From Micromonospora parva (GTDB lineage: Bacteria; Actinomycetota; Actinomycetes; Mycobacteriales; Micromonosporaceae), in contig NZ_JNZS01000022.1 of the NCBI RefSeq assembly GCF_000718515.1, forward strand, positions 1-64,000: a stretch of DNA of 64,000 nucleotides, in the 5' to 3' direction. Shown here piece after piece: positions 57,560 through 64,000 of the stretch (position 1 is its first letter; each line of letters opens with the position of its first letter). A model generated the notes under the pieces. The model was not told the origin of the DNA, ran no database searches, and was given only the letters and a program-made list of their open reading frames with translations. Both the position numbers and the translations under genes were made by a program.

Positions 57560-58162
57560 TCAGCTGTCCGAGCCGGTGCTTCGGCGGGTTCGGGGGGAGG
57601 CGGCTCGTCCGCTTCGCGCCGCCGCGGCACCGGTCCGGCGGGCAGTGGGCGACGCCGGCTCGGGGTGCACCTCGGTCACCACCTCACAGAGGTCACGCAG
57701 CGGGTCCGCCGCCTGGGCCGAGCAGGCGACCTTCTGCAACAGGGACCGCAGCGTCGCCGACTCGGGCGGCGTGAGGGCCCCCAGCAGATGCGACTCGACC
57801 TGCCGCAGTGCCGCTCGCCGCTGCTCCCACGCGGCACGGCCGGCGTCGGTGACCTCGATCAGCCGGTTGCGTCGGTCGGCCGGGTCCGCGCGACGGGCCA
57901 CGAAGCCGGGCCCCTCCAGGTCATCGATCAGGTACGTGAGGACGGTGCGGTCGATGCCGATCTCCTCGGCGATCGCGCCCTGGTTCCGGGCCGGCCCGTT
58001 GATCGCCGCGGTGAGCAGCTGGTAGCCACGAGGGCCGCCGGGGAAGTCGGTGAGCGCGTGCTCGGCCGCGCGGACGTAGCCGCGGAAGACGATCCCGAGC
58101 ATCCAGCCCAGGTCGTCGTCGAGCGGATCGGGCCGGCCCGGCCGGTGAGTGGCACCCGTCAT
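57560..58162 (-). CDS. MarR-family regulator
   Basis: 200 residues from ATG 58160-58162. Winged helix: GYQLLTAAINGPARNQGAIAEEIGIDRTVLTYLIDDLEGPGFVARRADPADRRNRLIEVTDAGRAAWEQRR, the D-P-x-D-R-R-x wing being diagnostic. The C-terminal 45 residues are Ala/Arg rich and probably unstructured. Divergent from the monooxygenase-hemerythrin gene, which it likely controls. Confidence 0.92.
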   Translation of the reverse strand: MTGATHRPGRPDPLDDDLGWMLGIVFRGYVRAAEHALTDFPGGPRGYQLLTAAINGPARNQGAIAEEIGIDRTVLTYLIDDLEGPGFVARRADPADRRNRLIEVTDAGRAAWEQRRAALRQVESHLLGALTPPESATLRSLLQKVACSAQAADPLRDLCEVVTEVHPEPASPTARRTGAAAARSGRAASPRTRRSTGSDS

Positions 58163-58201
58163 CCCCCGACAATAGCGCAGTGAGTCAGACCTTGATGGCA
58201 G

Positions 58202-58212
58202 CAGAAGTTCTG
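58202..58212. promoter_or_regulatory. Odd palindrome between MarR and monooxygenase genes
   Basis: CAGAAGTTCTG, arms CAGAA/TTCTG around one G, centred in the 114-bp divergent interval. Candidate MarR operator. Confidence 0.45.
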
Positions 58213-58276
58213 TGTGACATAAGGTTAAGGTCACGACGCATCAGCCGACGCGTCGGGCGAATCGGGAGGCTCGCAG

Positions 58277-59869
58277 ATGAGCGACTACGGCCACGACCTG
58301 GTCTTCGGATCCTTCGTCACGCCCAGCGCAGGCGATCCGGACCGTACGGTCGGCGTCGCCGTCCTGGCCGAGCAGGTCGGGCTGGACCTGGTCACCTTCC
58401 AGGACCACCCGTACCAACCGGCGTTCCTCGACACCTGGACCCTGCTGAGTTTCGTCGCGGCCCGCACCCACCGGGTGCACCTCGCGGCGAACGTGACGAA
58501 CCTGCCACTGCGCCCGCCCGCGGTGCTCGCCCGCAGCGTGGCCAGCCTGGACCTGCTCAGCGGTGGCCGGGTCAGCCTCGGCCTCGGGGCGGGGGCGTTC
58601 TGGGACGCCATCGTGGCGATGGGCGGCCGGCGGTTGACCCCCGGCGAGGGTGTGCGAGCGCTGACGGAGGCCATCGAGGTCATCCGTCAGCTCTGGGACG
58701 TCGAGACGCGCGGCGGAGTGCGGGTCGACGGCGAGTTCTACCGGGTGGTGGGCGCCAAGCGCGGACCCGCCCCAGCCCACCACACGCCGATCTGGCTGGG
58801 CGCGTACAAGCCCCGGATGCTCCAGCTCACCGGCCGTCGGGCCGACGGCTGGCTGCCCTCGCTGGGCTACCTCCAGCCCGGCGACCTGGCCAAGGGCAAC
58901 GCGATCATCGATGACGCCGCGCGGGAGGCCGGCCGCTCACCGCGGGACGTGCGCCGGCTGCTCAACATCGCCGGACAGTTCTCGGCCGTCGGACGCGGCC
59001 CGTTGGACGGGCCCGCCGAGCAGTGGGCCGAGGAGCTGGCCGAGCTGGCGGTGGAGGACGGCGTCGGCACCTTCATCCTGGCCAGCGACGACCCCGACGA
59101 CCTGCGCCGCTTCGCCGGCGAGGTCGCCCCCGCCGTCCGCGAGCTGGTCGCGGCCGAACGGGAGCAGGGCGCGGCACCGGGGCGTACGCCAGGACAGCCG
59201 GAGCCGGAGCCGGAGCCGGAGCCGGTCGTCGCGGCGCCGGTGCGGGGGAGCCGCGCCACCGCGACCGGCGGCGCGTTCGCCGTGGTGCCGACCCCCGACG
59301 ACGGTGTGCGGCGAAGCGAGCGGCGGGTGTGGGACGAGTCGACCCGGCCGAGCGGGCCCGCGCCGGACCCGGAGCGCACCTACACCCCGCAGGAGCAGGC
59401 CACCGGTGCGCACCTCGTGCAGATCCACGACGGTCTGCGCGCCGAGCTGGCCCAGATTCACGACCTGATCGACCAGGTGGCGGCCGGCGAGATCGACGCC
59501 GGCGCGGCCCGCTCCCACATCAACACGATGACCATGCGGCAGAACCGGTGGACGCTCGGCGTCTACTGCGAGTCGTACTGCCGCATCGTCACCACCCACC
59601 ACACCATCGAGGACCAGTCGTTCTTCCCCCGGTTGCGGGCGCGCGACCCTCGGCTCGGCCCGGTGGTCGACCGGTTGGAGCAGGAGCACCACGTCATCCA
59701 CGACGTGCTGGAGGGCGTCGACCGGGCGCTGGTCGCGTACGTCGGGTCCCCGGACGGCCTCGCCGAGCTGCGGGCGGCGGTGGACCTGCTGACCGACGCT
59801 CTCCTGTCGCACCTCAGCTACGAGGAGCGGGAGTTGGTCGAGCCGTTGGCGCGGTTGGGCATCGCCTGA
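58277..59869 (+). CDS. Luciferase-like (F420/FMN) monooxygenase fused to a hemerythrin domain
   Basis: 530 residues. LLM TIM-barrel domain about 1-300 (VFGSFVTPSAGDPDRTVGVAVLAEQVGLDLVTFQDHPYQP, FVAARTHRVHLAANVTNLPLRPPAVLARSVASLDLLSGGRVSLGLG, TPIWLGAYKPRM). A Pro/Glu tandem (PEPEPEPEP) linker about 305-385. Hemerythrin-like four-helix domain about 385-525 with candidate iron ligands: H in LVQIHDGL, HHTIED (HxxxE), EQEHHVIHD (HxxxH) and HLSYEE, where the final acid is E rather than D. Start ATG 58277. The pairing suggests an oxygenase or reductase guarded by an O2/NO-sensing or iron-holding module. Divergent MarR. Confidence 0.9.
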   Translation: MSDYGHDLVFGSFVTPSAGDPDRTVGVAVLAEQVGLDLVTFQDHPYQPAFLDTWTLLSFVAARTHRVHLAANVTNLPLRPPAVLARSVASLDLLSGGRVSLGLGAGAFWDAIVAMGGRRLTPGEGVRALTEAIEVIRQLWDVETRGGVRVDGEFYRVVGAKRGPAPAHHTPIWLGAYKPRMLQLTGRRADGWLPSLGYLQPGDLAKGNAIIDDAAREAGRSPRDVRRLLNIAGQFSAVGRGPLDGPAEQWAEELAELAVEDGVGTFILASDDPDDLRRFAGEVAPAVRELVAAEREQGAAPGRTPGQPEPEPEPEPVVAAPVRGSRATATGGAFAVVPTPDDGVRRSERRVWDESTRPSGPAPDPERTYTPQEQATGAHLVQIHDGLRAELAQIHDLIDQVAAGEIDAGAARSHINTMTMRQNRWTLGVYCESYCRIVTTHHTIEDQSFFPRLRARDPRLGPVVDRLEQEHHVIHDVLEGVDRALVAYVGSPDGLAELRAAVDLLTDALLSHLSYEERELVEPLARLGIA

Positions 59870-59911
59870 TCGGCGGGGCGCCGCAGCGGCGGGGGTTCCC
59901 CGATCTGATCT

Positions 59912-59925
59912 GAGAGGCTACTCTC
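59912..59925 (+). promoter_or_regulatory. Inverted repeat before the ArsR-like gene
   Basis: GAGAG (59912-59916) and CTCTC (59921-59925) with a 4-nt centre, ending five bases before the ATG; CTCTCA recurs at the start of the coding sequence. Likely autoregulatory operator. No separate ribosome site is seen. Confidence 0.45.
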
Positions 59926-59930
59926 GAAAC

Positions 59931-60527
59931 ATGTCTCTCAAGAATCCGTACGGGGATTTCGAGATCACCGAACCGCAGGCGCTCCGGGCGCTGGCCCATC
60001 CGGTCCGGCTGGCCATCCTCGACCGCCTCCAGCGGCACGGGCCGGCCACCGCCACCGGGCTCTCGCCGCACGTCGGGGCCACCCCGTCGGTGGTCAGCTG
60101 GCACCTGCGACACCTCGCCACGTTCGGCCTGGTCGTCGACGCGGAGGGCACCGCCAGCAAGCGTGAGCGCTGGTGGCAGGCCGCGGCCCGGGGCTTCCGC
60201 TTCGAGCTGCCCGACGACGCCGAGGGGCAGGCCGCCGGCCGGCAACTCCGCGGCGAGATGTTCGCCAGGGCCGCCGAGGCGCCACAACAGTGGCTGCTGC
60301 ACGACGAGCCCCGGCTGGACGCGCAGTGGCGCGGCGTGGCCGGCGTGGCCGACACCCGGTTCGTGGCCACCCCCGAGGAGCTTCAGCAGTTGGAGGCCGC
60401 CATCGAGGAACTGCTCGCCCCGTACGTGCGGCGCAAGGACGACGACACGTCGCCGACCGACGCGCGAACCGTGCGGATGCTGCGCTACCTGCTGCCCGAA
60501 CCCGGCGACGACCCGGCCGCGTCATGA
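59931..60527 (+). CDS. ArsR-like winged-helix regulator
   Basis: 198 residues. HTH_20/ArsR-type: LRALAHPVRLAILDRLQRHGPATATGLSPHVGATPSVVSWHLRHLATFGLVVDAEG. The C-terminal half (about 95-195) is helical and of the type found in regulators of MFS exporters, with no metal-binding cysteines. Start ATG 59931. An ATGA overlap with the MFS gene shows cotranscription, so it most likely controls that exporter. Confidence 0.92.
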   Translation: MSLKNPYGDFEITEPQALRALAHPVRLAILDRLQRHGPATATGLSPHVGATPSVVSWHLRHLATFGLVVDAEGTASKRERWWQAAARGFRFELPDDAEGQAAGRQLRGEMFARAAEAPQQWLLHDEPRLDAQWRGVAGVADTRFVATPEELQQLEAAIEELLAPYVRRKDDDTSPTDARTVRMLRYLLPEPGDDPAAS

Positions 60528-61780
60528 CCGCCACCGCCACCGCCACCGCGCCGCCCCTGCACCGCGACCGGCGGTTCCGCACCTTCTGGATCAGCGAGAC
60601 GATCTCCCAGTTCGGCGACCGGATCAGCGAACTGGCCCTACCGCTGATCGCCGTCACCCTGCTCACCGCGACACCCGTGCAGGTCAGCGTCCTCACCGCG
60701 TTGATCTGGCTGCCCAACCTGCTGGGCCTGATCCTGGGTGCCTGGGTGGACCAGCGCACCCACAAACGCCGACTCCTGATCATCGCGGACCTGATCCGCG
60801 CCGCGGTGCTGCTCAGCCTGCCGGTGGCCTACCTGTTCGACGCGATCACCCTCACCCAGCTCTACCTGGTGGCACTGCTCACCGGCGTCGGGGCGGTGCT
60901 CTTCGCCATGGCGCGTCAGGCGTTCTTCGTCGCCCTGGTGCCGCGCTCGGCGTACGTCGACGCGACCAGCAAGCTCAGCATGAGCCGGTCGCTGTCCTTC
61001 ATCGCCGGCCCGGCAGTCGGCGGTGGGCTGGTCCAGGCGCTCAGCGGCCCGGTCGCGATCGTCGTCGACGCGGTGTCCTTCCTCGGCTCCGCGATGCTGC
61101 TCAGCCGCATCCCGGTGACCGAGCCACCGCCCCCGCCCCGTCGGACGTCGACGTTCGGCCTGGTCCGCGAAGGGCTGGTGCTGGTGCTGCGGCACCCGGT
61201 GCTGCGGGCCGCCCTCGGCTGCACCAGCACCGTCAACTTCTTCACCTTCATCGCCAGCGCGTTGCTGGTGCTCTACGCCAGCCGTGACCTCGGCCTGTCG
61301 GCCGGCGCGATCGGCATCGCCTTCGGGTTCGGCGCGCTTGGCGGCTTCGCGGGCGCGGCGCTCGCCCCACGGATCTCGCGCGCGATCGGCCTGGGCCGCA
61401 CCGCCATGATCGGCGCGGTGCTCTTTCCCGCACCGCTGGCACTGACCGCTCTGGTGTCCGGACCCACCTGGGCGAAGGTGGCCATGCTGGCGGCCATCGA
61501 GCTGGTCTCCAGCGTCGGCGTGATGCTGATGGACGTGAACCTCAACGCCCTCCTCACCGCCGTGACACCCGACGACGCGCGAGGACGTCGGGCCGGCGCC
61601 TACAGCGCCGTCAACTACGGCATCCGACCGCTCGGCGCGCTGGTCGGTGGCGCGTTGGGCACCACCATCGGGCTACGGCCCACCATGGTCATCGCCGGCC
61701 TGGGGGGCGTGCTCGCCGTGCTGTGGTTGCTCGCGTCACCGGTGCGCCAGATCAGAACCCTCGACGAACCGGCGGCCTGA
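60524..61780 (+). CDS. MFS transporter (macrolide-efflux/enterobactin-exporter type)
   Basis: 418 residues from ATG 60524. Twelve hydrophobic segments; begins RFRTFWISETISQFGDRISELALPLIAVTLL, the MFS_3/MefA hallmark, with the loop-2 motif GAWVDQRTHKRRLLIIADL and LVPRSAYVDATSKLSMSRSLSFIAGPAVGG. Probable exporter of a hydrophobic compound. Coupled to the ArsR-like gene. Confidence 0.93.
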   Translation: MTATATATAPPLHRDRRFRTFWISETISQFGDRISELALPLIAVTLLTATPVQVSVLTALIWLPNLLGLILGAWVDQRTHKRRLLIIADLIRAAVLLSLPVAYLFDAITLTQLYLVALLTGVGAVLFAMARQAFFVALVPRSAYVDATSKLSMSRSLSFIAGPAVGGGLVQALSGPVAIVVDAVSFLGSAMLLSRIPVTEPPPPPRRTSTFGLVREGLVLVLRHPVLRAALGCTSTVNFFTFIASALLVLYASRDLGLSAGAIGIAFGFGALGGFAGAALAPRISRAIGLGRTAMIGAVLFPAPLALTALVSGPTWAKVAMLAAIELVSSVGVMLMDVNLNALLTAVTPDDARGRRAGAYSAVNYGIRPLGALVGGALGTTIGLRPTMVIAGLGGVLAVLWLLASPVRQIRTLDEPAA

Positions 61781-61785
61781 CCACA

Positions 61786-61822
61786 GGGGCGGGGCCCGGT
61801 CGCGCCGCCGGGCTCGCGCCCC
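61786..61822. terminator. Bidirectional terminator between convergent genes
   Basis: An imperfect GC stem, 61786-61799 with 61808-61822, lies between the MFS stop and the alpha/beta-hydrolase stop. Confidence 0.55.
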
Positions 61823-61859
61823 GAACGGGCGGCGCCTGTGCGCGGATCGCGCCACCGGG

Positions 61860-62555
61860 TCAGGCGACCTCCGCCAGCAGCACCCGGGCCAGCTCGGCGG
61901 GCTGGGAGAACATCGGCCAGTGGCCGGTGTCCATCGTGACGAGTCGCCAGTGGTCGCTGGTCAGCAGCGAGGCCACCGTGTCGTTGGGCTCTGGCCCGTC
62001 GAGCAGGCACTTCACGTACGTCGCCGGCAGCTCACCCAGTGGTCGGCTCAACACGGCCGGCTCGGTCAGCGTGCCACCCGGGTGTGGAGTGGACCCCTCC
62101 ACCAGGCGCGCGATCTGCCCGTCGGTGAGACCCTGACCGTCGAGATCGGCAGCGCCGAGCGGAGCCCAGTGCCCGCCGTTGTCGGCGAGCTGCGCCTCGA
62201 AGGTCGCCTGGCCCTGCCACCAACCGGAGGCGAACGACCCGCCGTCGACAGGCACCTCGGAGTCGACGAAGACCACCCGGGTCAACCGGTCACCGATCCG
62301 CTCGGCGGCCTGACCCACCGGGATGCCCGAGTAACTGTGCCCGACCAACACCACGTCGCGCAGGTCGCGGCGCTCGATCTCGTCGACGATGTCCCGCACG
62401 TGGGTCTGCTGCCCGGCGGGCACCTCCCGCCGCTCGGCGAGACCGGAGAGGGTCAGCGGGTGGGTGCCGTGGCCGGCCGCCCGCAGCGGCGGGACCACCT
62501 CGTCCCACGCCCACGACCCCAACCACGCCCCCGCCACCAACACGAAATCAGCCAT
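61860..62555 (-). CDS. Alpha/beta hydrolase
   Basis: 231 residues. Oxyanion start FVLVAGAWLGSWAWDEVVPPLRAAGH, nucleophile elbow VLVGHSYSG (Ser near residue 74), acid likely in FVDSEVPVDGG or later, and catalytic His in TMDTGHWPMFSQP. Similar to small esterases/salicylate-esterase-like hydrolases. Start ATG 62553-62555; no neighbour suggests a substrate. Confidence 0.92.
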   Translation of the reverse strand: MADFVLVAGAWLGSWAWDEVVPPLRAAGHGTHPLTLSGLAERREVPAGQQTHVRDIVDEIERRDLRDVVLVGHSYSGIPVGQAAERIGDRLTRVVFVDSEVPVDGGSFASGWWQGQATFEAQLADNGGHWAPLGAADLDGQGLTDGQIARLVEGSTPHPGGTLTEPAVLSRPLGELPATYVKCLLDGPEPNDTVASLLTSDHWRLVTMDTGHWPMFSQPAELARVLLAEVA

Positions 62556-62689
62556 GGCGCGGAGCCTAACGGCGACCTGCGACAGGTCGGCGGCTCACGA
62601 CTTCTGCCGGCCTCGGTCGGCGGACACCTGCGGCGGAACCCGCCGCCGGCGGCACCCACCGCAGCTGGCCACCGGGGGCCGCCGAACAG

Positions 62690-63727
62690 TCAGACGTGGT
62701 CGCGCGGGGGCGGCCCGGCCTCGACGGGCATCCGGTAGATGTGCACCGGGTAGTCGACGGCCGACCGCCCGCCGTCGAGCCCGGCGGTCAGGTGCAGCTG
62801 GGCCGCCGGCATCCAGAGCCGGGCCTCGGCGTCGATCCACATCGCGTCCACCCACGCCAGCCGGGGATCGGCGACCAGCGTCCGGACGCTGCGGTCGGGT
62901 GCGAGGGCGAGGACACGTCGTCGTTCCACGTCGCTGAGGTAGATGGTGCCGGTGGCGTCGATGGCAGTGCCACCGGTGCTGGGTGTCTCGCACCACCGTT
63001 CGACCCGCCGGGCCAGCTCGTCGGCGGACACCGACGGATCGTCCAACCAGCGGGTGGCGATCCGGGACATCCCGCCGGAGGCCGGCTGGTAGTAGAGCCA
63101 GCGACCGTCCGGCGACACCTCCAGCTGGTCGACGTGCAGGCGTACCTCGGCACCGTCCGGGTCACGCAGCACGCGACCGTCGGCGACCAACGGCCCGCCC
63201 ACCGTGCTCGGATGCCCGTCCAGCACCCGCCGGGACCGACCCGAGTCGAGGTCCAGCACGATGATGCCGGCGGCCCCGGCGTCGCTGAGGTACGCCACCG
63301 GGCCGTTGAACCGGACATCGTCGACGTAACTGTCCGGGTGGACCGCCTCGTCGAGGTGGTAGACCCGATCCACCTGGTCGCCGTCGAGGTTCACCACGAT
63401 CAGCCGAGCGCCGCCCGGCACCTGCGCGGAGCCGAGCTGGGGCGTGCCCGAGTCGACGATCCACAACCGGCCGTCCGGGCCGACGCGCAAGCCGTTGACG
63501 TGCACGAACGCCCCGTCCGGCGGCTGGTCGGCGCGATTCCACGCGGCGTCGGGGTACGGCTCACGCCGGCCGTCCGGCAGCGCCTCGACCACCTGCACGC
63601 CGGGCCGGTCCGCCGACGGGTAGCTGAGAAACACCCGCCCGCGCACTGTTGTCACACCGGTGCACACCCGGCTCTCGTGCAGCACCGACGTCAACCGGGG
63701 AGCCTCCTCGGTGGGCAGCGACGACAT
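62690..63727 (-). CDS. Yellow/major-royal-jelly-like (SMP-30-type) beta-propeller protein
   Basis: 345 residues from ATG 63725-63727 (GAGGAG upstream; an ATG five codons earlier is possible). Blades seen: FLSYPSADRPGVQVVEAL, VHVNGLRVGPDGRLWIVDSGTP, ARLIVVNLDGDQVDRVYHLDE, SYVDDVRFNGPVAYLSDAGAAGIIVLDLDSG, LEVSPDGRWLYYQPASGGMSRIAT and TGTIYLSDVERRRVLAL. This pattern is that of bacterial MRJP/Yellow proteins; some relatives are lactonases. No signal peptide. Substrate unknown. Confidence 0.87.
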   Translation of the reverse strand: MSSLPTEEAPRLTSVLHESRVCTGVTTVRGRVFLSYPSADRPGVQVVEALPDGRREPYPDAAWNRADQPPDGAFVHVNGLRVGPDGRLWIVDSGTPQLGSAQVPGGARLIVVNLDGDQVDRVYHLDEAVHPDSYVDDVRFNGPVAYLSDAGAAGIIVLDLDSGRSRRVLDGHPSTVGGPLVADGRVLRDPDGAEVRLHVDQLEVSPDGRWLYYQPASGGMSRIATRWLDDPSVSADELARRVERWCETPSTGGTAIDATGTIYLSDVERRRVLALAPDRSVRTLVADPRLAWVDAMWIDAEARLWMPAAQLHLTAGLDGGRSAVDYPVHIYRMPVEAGPPPRDHV

Positions 63728-63916
63728 CGACCCGCTCCTCACCCGCCCGCCGGCGTCCTCGGCTCACGCCGGTGCCGACGGCTCCGGCCGTTCGGCGCGG
63801 TATCCCCGGCGCCTGCCGGCCGAAACCGCCGGTCGCAGGGCACCGCTGATCGCACGGCACGCCGGTTGCGGGGCACCACCGCCGACGGTCAGCCGCCCGC
63901 AGGCAGCGCCCGGCGC

Positions 63917-64000
63917 TCAGCCGGTCGGCGGTGCTGGCGGGCCGACCCGGCCCGCGAGCCGCTTCGGGGCCATCACGCAGTAGCTCTCGGTGAGCAACTC
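63917..64000 (-). CDS. 3' end of a gene running off the window, probable MmcQ/YjbR family
   Basis: The last 27 codons and a TGA: ELLTESYCVMAPKRLAGRVG and PPAPPTG. The E-S-Y-x-x-x-APKRL segment is the usual C-terminal end of MmcQ/YjbR DNA-binding-fold proteins. Start lies outside the window. Confidence 0.5.
   Translation of the reverse strand, partial: ELLTESYCVMAPKRLAGRVGPPAPPTG

Overview
The window reads as chromosome of a high-GC mycelial actinomycete, most likely Micromonosporaceae (Micromonospora-like). This is an inference from the very high GC content, GTG/TTG starts, 4-bp ATGA/GTGA gene overlaps, many secreted polysaccharide-active enzymes, the roadblock/nitrate-sensing kinase pair and a B12-controlled class Ia ribonucleotide reductase. 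No tRNA, rRNA, CRISPR array, IS element or integrase was seen.

Layout. 0-11 kb, minus strand: a small XRE regulator, then a nitrate/nitrite-sensing-type histidine kinase, a roadblock/LC7 protein, a five-component branched-chain-amino-acid/urea-type ABC importer and a methyltransferase, apparently one long transcription unit; a cytochrome P450 lies upstream. 11-16 kb: a secreted GH2 enzyme with an arabinose-binding AbfB domain divergent from a LacI regulator, with an operator laid over the GH2 -10 box; a secreted trypsin whose 3' end is triplicated. 16-24 kb: pyridoxal kinase, then a minus-strand set of WGR/beta-propeller protein, Vsr/DUF559-type nuclease, winged-helix protein, double-ATPase HerA-like translocase and a small monooxygenase. 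This is the best candidate here for an undescribed (possibly defence) system. 24-33 kb: frameshifted acetamidase/formamidase, secreted polysaccharide deacetylase, GH19 chitinase and a giant GH92 mannosidase.

33-35.5 kb: decayed gene remnants, then cbtB-cbtA-phosphatase under a cobalamin riboswitch. 35.7-43.1 kb: a near-complete L-fucose oxidative pathway (lactonase, ABC importer, aldose dehydrogenase, fuconate dehydratase, GntR/FCD regulator) with shared LacI-type operator-like palindromes. 43.3-47.1 kb: nrdAB behind putative NrdR boxes and a second cobalamin riboswitch. The two riboswitches make the window B12-themed: when cobalamin is scarce, cobalt uptake and the B12-independent reductase would both be switched on.

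47-64 kb: mostly monocistronic genes with adjacent regulators: a MerR-peroxiredoxin fusion, enolase, DksA-like protein, ion channel, TetR, GNAT, quinone reductase/HxlR, AraC, PHP hydrolase, MarR/F420-type monooxygenase-hemerythrin fusion, ArsR/MFS, alpha/beta hydrolase, a Yellow/SMP-30-like propeller and the 3' end of a probable MmcQ/YjbR gene.

Two frameshifts (acetamidase gene; signal peptide of the GH92 gene) both fall in six-base G/C homopolymers, so sequencing error must be excluded before calling either gene broken.
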